Assembly (NCBI RefSeq): GCF_910579375.1 | Contig: NZ_CAJTUJ010000085.1 | Location: forward strand, 1-7,702 | Source of the DNA: an uncultured Rikenella sp. | Lineage (GTDB): Bacteria; Bacteroidota; Bacteroidia; Bacteroidales; Rikenellaceae | Direction of reading: 5' to 3' | Length of the DNA stretch: 7,702 nt | Shown here: in pieces, positions 1 through 4,152 of the stretch | How the letters are laid out: each line of letters opens with the position of its first letter | Position numbering within the stretch: the stretch's first letter is position 1 | Position numbers and translations under genes: made by a program | The notes under the pieces: model-generated | Database searches by the model: none | Seen by the model: the letters and a program-made list of their open reading frames with translations, nothing else | Told to the model about the DNA's origin: nothing

Positions 1-14
1 CTGGCGAAAATCTT

Positions 15-41
15 ATTCAAACGCATCATTCGCGTTTGAAT
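15..41. repeat. Perfect 10-bp inverted repeat, 7-nt loop
   Basis: The arms ATTCAAACGC (15-24) and GCGTTTGAAT (32-41) are exact reverse complements around the loop ATCATTC. No T-run follows on either strand, so it does not look like an intrinsic terminator. It is the outermost of several dyads in the left-edge region. Confidence 0.75.
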
Positions 42-101
42 GATTTCCTACTCCAGCAGTCGCGCGCGGATGAACTCTGAATCGCTTTGAGTCAACCCTT
101 T

Positions 102-178
102 AACCGCGCGCCTGCGATTCATTCTATTTTGCTGAGGCAAAATAGTTGAATCGCTTCTTTTGGCGTCGGCGCGCGGTT
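102..178. repeat. Nested inverted repeat (three stem segments)
   Basis: Three arm pairs nest around one centre. AACCGCGCGCC (102-112) pairs with GGCGCGCGGTT (168-178). GCGATTCA (114-121) pairs with TGAATCGC (147-154). CTATTTTGC (124-132) pairs with GCAAAATAG (137-145) across the loop TGAG. Copies of two of these segments also occur just upstream: GCGCGCGG at 62-69 and TGAATCGCTT at 78-87 (repeated at 147-156). The middle strand therefore has alternative partners. No T-run is adjacent. Function is unknown. Confidence 0.75.
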
Positions 179-252
179 GGTTTGAGGAAACTGCCCTGCG
201 CGGGCGGCGTCCGGGTGACCCCGGCGGGACGGGCGAAACTGCGTTTCGCTAT

Positions 253-292
253 GGCAGCCTCGGCCCCAACAACTAACGGCTACCTCGGCCCC
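253..292. repeat. Short imperfect direct repeat, 25-nt period
   Basis: GGCAGCCTCGGCCCC (253-267) is followed 25 nt later by GGCTACCTCGGCCCC (278-292). They differ at two positions, and the following bases are similar (AACAA / CAAACAA). Two copies only, so this may be a small slippage duplication. Confidence 0.5.
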
Positions 293-379
293 CAAACAAT
301 GCCCCTCCTCAAGCGCATCCTGCCAGTTCTTATGAAAACGAACGATTAATTAATAAATAGAGTGATTCGAAGAAGAGAG

Positions 380-1255
380 TCACCCGGGGGTGATGACTTT
401 TTCCCAGAAAAGACGCATCGCCGCTCGTTTCCGATCATCAAGCCGAAACTTAATCGCCCGCGTCAGGTAGTTGTAAGCCGTTCCGACATCGAAATCCCGC
501 GAACGATTGACCGTTCCGGTGATCGACTCGGCGACATGCTCCACCCCGTAAGCCAACGCCCGATTCAGAGTCGGCGCAAACTCCGCCCCCGCTTCGGTAC
601 AGGCCACCCACGCCGCAAAAACGAACGGAAGCCCGCCCGTAAAATCGCTCCACTCCTGCGCCAAATCGTAGCAATAAGCATAACGATGTTCTTCACGCAG
701 TGCAAAGACCTTGTCGCCAATGGCAACCATCGCCTCGCCGGGCTGCAATTTTCTTGAACAATCGGCCGAATCGATCCACTCCGGTTCGATCCGCCAATAT
801 TCGCGCGCCAACACCCGCACCAATTGTACCGAAGTGCGCGAATGCGAGTCGAGATATACGTGCCGGATACCAGCCAGTGGCGTGTCCGACAACAAAACCA
901 CCGTATCGACCGCGCCTTCCGCGCCGATACAGTAGTCGGTTATGATTCGAGGTGTAAAGGCCGCCGACGAACGATCGGACGGCTCAAAAGATTGAAAGAC
1001 GGAAGAAATAGAGAATCCCGGAATCCGGGGAATCACCGCCGTGGGAACCAGCGCGATATCGGTCTTCCCGTCGACGGCATCAGCGGCACACAGAGCCGGC
1101 ACCCGAAGCGAAAGGGCAATACCCTCTCCTGCAAGCAGCCGTCCCGCTTCCTCGGTCGAAAGCGCAGAAGAGACCGCCGCCTGCTGTTCGATGCCGTAGA
1201 TGAACGGCAGCGTGTTCAGGTAGGATACAGCAGTAATTCTCACCGGGATCGTCAC
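380..1255 (-). CDS. mqnA: Chorismate dehydratase MqnA (futalosine pathway)
   Basis: MqnA removes water from chorismate to give 3-[(1-carboxyvinyl)oxy]benzoate, the first step of the futalosine route to menaquinone in the cytoplasm. Family signatures: AVSYLNTLPF (residues 9-18), TDIALVP (65-71), DYCIGAEG (107-114), LDSHSRTS (135-142), AIGD (178-181) and YDLAQEW-TGGLPFVFAAW (196-216). The fold is that of a periplasmic-binding-protein-like enzyme. At 291 residues it is somewhat long. The extra length lies between GIE and LSLRVP (about 22-48) and between PRIPG and RIITDYC (81-102). The start is GTG at 1253-1255. A second in-frame GTG at 1241-1243 would give MRITAVSYLNT and is almost as likely, since no ribosome binding site decides between them. 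It is last of a tsaC-thioesterase-mqnA run. Other mqn genes are not in the window. The function call is strong; the exact start is not. Confidence 0.93.
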   Translation of the reverse strand: MTIPVRITAVSYLNTLPFIYGIEQQAAVSSALSTEEAGRLLAGEGIALSLRVPALCAADAVDGKTDIALVPTAVIPRIPGFSISSVFQSFEPSDRSSAAFTPRIITDYCIGAEGAVDTVVLLSDTPLAGIRHVYLDSHSRTSVQLVRVLAREYWRIEPEWIDSADCSRKLQPGEAMVAIGDKVFALREEHRYAYCYDLAQEWSDFTGGLPFVFAAWVACTEAGAEFAPTLNRALAYGVEHVAESITGTVNRSRDFDVGTAYNYLTRAIKFRLDDRKRAAMRLFWEKVITPG

Positions 1256-1294
1256 CCATAGGGATAGAGTTTGATGGCACTTCGGTTTTCACGG

Positions 1295-1302
1295 CGAAGG
1301 TA
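1295..1302 (-). promoter_or_regulatory. Possible -7 box for mqnA (TACCTTCG)
   Basis: In the 54-nt gap before mqnA the minus strand reads TACCTTCG, one mismatch from the Bacteroidota -7 consensus TAnnTTTG. Transcription would start near 1292, giving a leader of about 37 nt. No TTTG-like -33 element sits at the right distance; the nearest TTTC is too close. mqnA may simply be read through from the thioesterase gene. Confidence 0.3.
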
Positions 1303-1309
1303 GACATTT

Positions 1310-1717
1310 TTATCGGGGAAACCGCTCTTCGCATGCTATTTTTTCGCGCCACGCGTCAGGGATGGCGAAACTCTCCTTCGTCACGGCGTTCCAGCCCACC
1401 AGCACGGTCCGACTGTCGGCCTTCACGGTGTCGGTATCGAGGTCGATCATCTCCTGAAAGACGGTGAAACTCTTGGTACCGACCCGTTCGATACCGGTGC
1501 GGATAACGATCCGGTCTTTCATCCCGACGGGGACGTAGAAGTTGGTGGTCGAGCTGGCGGTTACGACGGTCTGCGCGCCGTCCATCTGTTCGATGCCGAG
1601 TATACGCTCGAAATATTCGTTCTTTCCGAGGTCGAAAATATGCTGATACTGACCGTTATACATGTGCCCCTGAATATCGATGTCGTTGAATCGGAGCTGA
1701 ATGGGCGTCGTAATCAT
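1310..1717 (-). CDS. Hotdog-fold acyl-CoA thioesterase (4HBT/YbgC-like)
   Basis: The 135-residue product is a single hotdog domain of the 4-hydroxybenzoyl-CoA thioesterase-like superfamily, which hydrolyses acyl-CoA or acyl-ACP thioesters in the cytoplasm. The N-terminal signature FNDIDIQGHMYNGQY (residues 10-24) matches D-x-D-x-x-G-H-x-x-N-x-x-Y. Asp14 aligns with the catalytic Asp17 of Pseudomonas 4-HBT. The LGKNEYF stretch after it fits the central helix, and the later strands (TNFYVPV, IERVGTKSF) fit the family. ATG at 1715-1717 is chosen because the signature begins ten residues in; the frame stays open further upstream but overlaps tsaC and makes no sense there. It lies 31 nt after tsaC. 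The substrate cannot be read from sequence. A role in releasing free acids in lipid or quinone metabolism would be a guess from its position before mqnA. Confidence 0.85.
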   Translation of the reverse strand: MITTPIQLRFNDIDIQGHMYNGQYQHIFDLGKNEYFERILGIEQMDGAQTVVTASSTTNFYVPVGMKDRIVIRTGIERVGTKSFTVFQEMIDLDTDTVKADSRTVLVGWNAVTKESFAIPDAWREKIACEERFPR

Positions 1718-1748
1718 GGTGGTTGGTGTAATTTTTGGTCTGCGTTTC

Positions 1749-2321
1749 TCACAGCCGCACGATGCGGAATCCGCCGTCGGTGTCGAGGGCGATGACGGAC
1801 GAGGCGCGATGGGTCGCTGTCGGCTCCTCCATCGCCGGATCGGCCACCCAGTCCACGCCGTTACGAATGTCGTCGGAAATCTCGGCATAGGTGGCGGGGG
1901 TCTTCTCGCCGCTCACGTTGGCGGAGGTCGAGACTAACGGACGCCCCAACCGATGGATCACGCGACGGCAAAACTCGTTCTGCACCAACCGAATCGCGAC
2001 GCTCTTCTCGGGCGGCAAGAGGTTCTCGGCGAGTCCGCGCCCTTCGGGCAAGATCAGGGTCAGGGGTTCCGCCCCTTCGGCGGCTTCCCACAATTCCCAT
2101 GCCACGCTCGGCACTTCCTGCACCCAACGCACGACTTGCTCCGGCCGGTCGAGCAACACGATCATGCCTTTGGCTTCTTCGCGCTGCTTGAGGGCGAAAA
2201 GGCGGGCGACGGCTTCTGCATTGGTGGCGTCGCACCCTATGCCCCACACGGTGTCGGTGGGATAAAGAATGGTCCCACCGCGCTTCAAAACGGAAACACA
2301 GGACTGTATCTGCTCTTCCAT
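1749..2321 (-). CDS. tsaC: L-threonylcarbamoyladenylate synthase (TsaC/YrdC type)
   Basis: TsaC makes threonylcarbamoyl-AMP from threonine, bicarbonate and ATP. The TsaD complex then transfers the group to A37 of ANN-decoding tRNAs (t6A). The 190-residue protein is one YrdC/Sua5 domain: ILYPTDTVWGIGCDATN (18-34) forms the nucleotide and threonine pocket, KQR (45-47) and the following K-M-IVLL are typical, then EPLTLIL (85-91) and STSANVSG (131-138). It ends with the expected SSVIALD-DGGFRIVR block. It lacks the extra C-terminal Sua5 domain, so it is the short TsaC/YwlC form. The start is ATG at 2319-2321, right before the first helix and strand. A longer frame reaches 2408 but would run into the fold-back element, so I reject it. 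The preceding 30 nt are A/T-rich with no Shine-Dalgarno. First gene of a tight three-gene run. Confidence 0.93.
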   Translation of the reverse strand: MEEQIQSCVSVLKRGGTILYPTDTVWGIGCDATNAEAVARLFALKQREEAKGMIVLLDRPEQVVRWVQEVPSVAWELWEAAEGAEPLTLILPEGRGLAENLLPPEKSVAIRLVQNEFCRRVIHRLGRPLVSTSANVSGEKTPATYAEISDDIRNGVDWVADPAMEEPTATHRASSVIALDTDGGFRIVRL

Positions 2322-2368
2322 AAACTTTTTGAATCTTCGATTAATTCGTATTTGCCCCGCCTCGAACC

Positions 2369-2392
2369 GTACCTTTTCTGAAGAAAAGGTAC
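2369..2392. repeat. Left terminal palindrome of the fold-back element
   Basis: Arms GTACCTTTTCT (2369-2379) and AGAAAAGGTAC (2382-2392) are exact reverse complements with only GA between them. On the minus strand the palindrome contains TACCTTTT, which resembles a -7 box and lies about 60 nt before tsaC. No -33 partner was found, so promoter activity is only a possibility. Confidence 0.85.
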
Positions 2393-2594
2393 CCAAAAGA
2401 CTTTTCAAGGATGCTGACGCATCCTAAAGCTGCCGGTCACCAAACTCCCGGACTCTTCTTTGGGTCGGGAGCAAACGGCGCGCATCGGGGTTTAGCTCTC
2501 ATTAAGCGCGCCGTTGCCCCGACCCAAAAGCAATCTCGAAGATTGAGGACTGCGGAGCCTAAGGAGTAGCGTAGCTATCATGAAAGTTCTTTGC

Positions 2595-2618
2595 GTCGCT
2601 TTCTTTCAAGAAAGCGAC
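2595..2618. repeat. Right terminal palindrome of the fold-back element
   Basis: Arms GTCGCTTTCTT (2595-2605) and AAGAAAGCGAC (2608-2618) are exact reverse complements with TC between them. It starts 44 nt past the metK stop. In the metK transcript it would form a stable hairpin, but the bases after it (GCAAAGAACTTTC) are not a T-run. A role in 3'-end stability is therefore more plausible than classic termination. Confidence 0.85.
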
Positions 2619-2662
2619 AGTCCCATGCGGGTAGACACGGATAATCGAACGGTTAAATATCT

Positions 2663-3889
2663 TTACCGGAGGCCGAAAGCCGTACGGAGGCGTTCCACCT
2701 CGTCCAGTTTTTCCCAGGCGAAAAACTGGATCCCGTTTTCCACATACGGTTCCCGGCCGAAATGGCCGTAAGAGGCCGTCGGCAGGAAAATCGGCTGTTT
2801 CAGTCCGTAGCGTTCGACAATCTTCGCCGGACGCAAGTCGAACAACTCCGCGATCTTCGCCGCAATCTCGCCGTCCGAAACCGCAGCCGGCAGTTTCGAC
2901 GTCCCGAACGTATCCACAAAGACACTCACCGGCCGCGCGATCCCGATCGCATAGGCCACCTGCACCAACACCACATCCGCAAGGCCCGCCGCCACCATGT
3001 TTTTGGCGATATGGCGCGTCGCATAAGCCGCCGAGCGGTCTACCTTCGAAGAGTCTTTCCCCGAGAAAGCCCCCCCGCCGTGCGCCCCCCGACCGCCATA
3101 CGAGTCCACGATGATCTTGCGCCCCGTGACCCCCGTATCGCCGTGCGGCCCCCCGATCACGAACTTGCCCGTCGGGTTCACATGCAGGATATAGTCGTCC
3201 CCCAGCAGACTCAGCAACAGCTGGTTGCCCCGCTTTTCGAGCCGCTGTCGCACCCGGGGGATCAGGACGTTCCGCACGTCCGCCTCGATCTGCTCCTGCG
3301 TCGCCTCCGGATCGTGCTGCGTCGAGACGACGATCGTATGGATGCGCCGCGGACGGTGGTCGTCGCCGTACTCGACCGTCACCTGCGATTTGGCGTCCGG
3401 ACGCAGGTAGGGCATCGCCGACGGCGTTTCGCGCCGGATGTCGGCCAGTTCCATCAGCAGGATGTGCGAGAGCATCAGCGACGCCGGCATGAGCTCTTTG
3501 GTCTCGTGGCAGGCGTAGCCGAACATCAGCCCCTGGTCGCCGGCCCCCTGCTCCTCGCGTTCGGCACGTTCGACCCCCTGGTTGATATCCGGCGACTGCT
3601 CGTGGATGGCCGAGAGCACGCCGCACGATTTGGACTCGAACATATAGTCGGCATGGGTGTAGCCGATCCGTTCGATCACGCCGCGGACGGTGTTCTGGAT
3701 ATCGACATAGGCGTTGGATTTGACTTCGCCGCTGACGACGACGAGGCCCGTGGTACACAGCGTCTCGCAAGCGACTTTCGATTCGGGGTCGTTGCGCAGA
3801 AATTCGTCGAGGATGGCGTCCGAAATCTGGTCGGCCACTTTGTCGGGGTGCCCTTCCGACACCGATTCCGAGGTGAACAGGTATGACAT
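2663..3889 (-). CDS. metK: S-adenosylmethionine synthetase
   Basis: MetK condenses methionine and ATP to S-adenosylmethionine, releasing phosphate and pyrophosphate; it is a cytosolic tetramer needing Mg2+ and K+. The 408-residue protein shows the whole family pattern. GHPDK (13-17) lies in the ATP/methionine site. GAGDQGLMFGYA (115-126) is the first MAT signature and GGGAFSGKD (271-279) is the second, phosphate-binding one. NPTGKFVIGGPHGDTG (238-253) precedes the latter. Length is a little above the 384 residues of E. coli, with the extra in the middle (162-205) and at the C terminus. ATG at 3887-3889 gives the standard MSYLFTSESVSEGHPDK start. No Shine-Dalgarno is visible; the preceding bases are AT-rich with a GTAAATTTAC palindrome at 3897-3906. 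The gene has its own promoter and a SAM-II-type aptamer in its leader, so it is probably repressed by its product. Confidence 0.98.
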   Translation of the reverse strand: MSYLFTSESVSEGHPDKVADQISDAILDEFLRNDPESKVACETLCTTGLVVVSGEVKSNAYVDIQNTVRGVIERIGYTHADYMFESKSCGVLSAIHEQSPDINQGVERAEREEQGAGDQGLMFGYACHETKELMPASLMLSHILLMELADIRRETPSAMPYLRPDAKSQVTVEYGDDHRPRRIHTIVVSTQHDPEATQEQIEADVRNVLIPRVRQRLEKRGNQLLLSLLGDDYILHVNPTGKFVIGGPHGDTGVTGRKIIVDSYGGRGAHGGGAFSGKDSSKVDRSAAYATRHIAKNMVAAGLADVVLVQVAYAIGIARPVSVFVDTFGTSKLPAAVSDGEIAAKIAELFDLRPAKIVERYGLKQPIFLPTASYGHFGREPYVENGIQFFAWEKLDEVERLRTAFGLR

Positions 3890-3996
3890 GGTACGTGTAA
3901 ATTTACGGGTTAAACGATTCGGGTTTCAGCTGCAAAACCGAAGAGACAAACCGGCCGCGAGGGAACCGACGACGAAAAAAGAGGGGAAAAGCGCAC

Positions 3997-4021
3997 AAAA
4001 AGTCCGGCCCGGAAACGGCCG
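3997..4021 (-). terminator. Possible regulatory terminator in the metK leader
   Basis: On the minus strand CGGCC (4021-4017) and GGCCG (4009-4005) flank a 7-nt loop. They are followed by GAC and a TTTTT run (4001-3997), then metK 107 nt further on. The stem is short (5 bp) but all G/C. Its place between aptamer and start codon is where a transcription-termination expression platform would sit. The aptamer strand GTCG could pair with CGAC next to the stem, but I could not establish a clear antiterminator. Confidence 0.4.
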
Positions 4022-4031
4022 TCGAAAACGA

Positions 4032-4083
4032 GGTGTGCTTTAGCATTTTTTCGCGTGGTTGCAATCGACCAAATCTCTCCACG
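4032..4083 (-). ncRNA. SAM-II-like riboswitch in the metK leader
   Basis: The minus strand from 4083 to 4032 matches the SAM-II (metA motif) aptamer. The first stem is CGTGG (4083-4079) with CCACG, directly flanking the loop. The loop carries the conserved blocks GATTTGG and ATTGC. After the stem come CGAAAAAAT and the conserved GCTAAAG, then ACC, which can pair with GGT of the loop to complete the H-type pseudoknot. The order and spacing agree with the known SAM-II core (GAUUU, AUUGC, AAAUG, GCUAAA), recalled from the family rather than searched. SAM binding would lower metK expression. It begins about 27 nt after the predicted transcription start, fitting a leader element. Confidence 0.9.
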
Positions 4084-4109
4084 GGTCTTTGCGTCCGTTG
4101 TAACGAACG

Positions 4110-4144
4110 GCGCAAAGGTACGAATTATTACGGAATCGGAAAAA
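4110..4144 (-). promoter_or_regulatory. metK promoter (TTTTT-N19-TACCTTTG)
   Basis: The minus strand carries TACCTTTG (4120-4113), a perfect match to the Bacteroidota -7 element TAnnTTTG. A T-rich TTTTT (4144-4140) stands 19 nt upstream, where the -33 TTTG is expected. Transcription should begin near 4110, leaving a leader of about 220 nt that contains the SAM-II-like aptamer. The promoter lies just after the tamL stop, so metK is a separate transcription unit. Confidence 0.8.
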
Positions 4145-4152
4145 CGCGCCGA

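Larger units (their letters stand above)
1..379. other. Gene-free, hairpin-rich region downstream of mqnA
   Basis: I find no convincing coding sequence here. Short open frames exist, but none shows a recognisable protein pattern. The stretch holds several dyads: arms ATTCAAACGC/GCGTTTGAAT (15-24, 32-41), a nested stem at 102-178, and GCGAAAC/GTTTCGC (233-239, 243-249). A near-duplicated segment lies at 253-292. The 40 nt just past the mqnA stop are AT-rich and include ATTAATTAAT, with no clear GC stem plus T-run, so I see no convincing mqnA terminator. An uncharacterised structured RNA or a decayed repeat element are both possible. No known RNA family was recognised. Confidence 0.5.
2369..2618. 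repeat. 250-nt fold-back element with two homologous, hairpin-ended arms
   Basis: The left arm (2369-2483) and right arm (2506-2618) are diverged inverted copies around a 22-nt centre. The inner 25-26 nt pair almost perfectly: CTTTGGGTCGGG at 2458-2469 with CCCGACCCAAAAG at 2518-2530, and CGGCGCGC at 2476-2483 with GCGCGCCG at 2506-2513. Each arm ends in a 24-nt self-palindrome (2369-2392 and 2595-2618). Next to it comes a CAAAAGACTTT / CAAAGAACTTT block, then a smaller hairpin: AGGATGC-TGAC-GCATCCT (2408-2425) on the left and TAGC-GTA-GCTA on the right. The right arm also holds CAATCT-CGA-AGATTG (2531-2545). It encodes no protein and fills nearly all of the metK-tsaC gap. It resembles an interspersed intergenic repeat (REP/BIME- or MITE-like). 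That class assignment is an inference. Confidence 0.8.

Noticed and set aside
180..330. Possible RNase P or SRP RNA, suggested by GAGGAAACTGCC and GC hairpins
   Set aside because: The diagnostic blocks that should follow are absent on both strands.
146..349. 67-codon plus-strand frame at the left edge
   Set aside because: Its start lies right after a stem, composition is Arg/Pro-rich, and no protein pattern is visible. The hairpins and the duplicated GGC-ACCTCGGCCCC explain the sequence better.
1718..1888. Longer N terminus for the thioesterase reaching into tsaC
   Set aside because: The added residues are Arg/Pro/Ser-rich shadow sequence; the hotdog domain starts at the ATG at 1717.
2322..2408. 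Longer N terminus for TsaC starting at 2408
   Set aside because: The 29 added residues would be encoded partly by the fold-back element, and family members begin at the MEEQ start at 2321.
2458..2530. Inner 25-bp stem as a Rho-independent terminator for metK
   Set aside because: No T-run follows on the minus strand, and the stem is part of a larger symmetrical element, so a plain terminator does not fit.
2559..3770. Long minus-strand open frame (403 codons) overlapping metK in another frame
   Set aside because: It is Arg/Gly/Ala-rich with no domain pattern, lies inside a perfect metK, and arises from GC-rich codon use.
2762..3886. Plus-strand open frame (374 codons) antisense to metK
   Set aside because: His/Arg/Asp-rich composition with no motif; a mirror of metK codons, with no promoter or start context.
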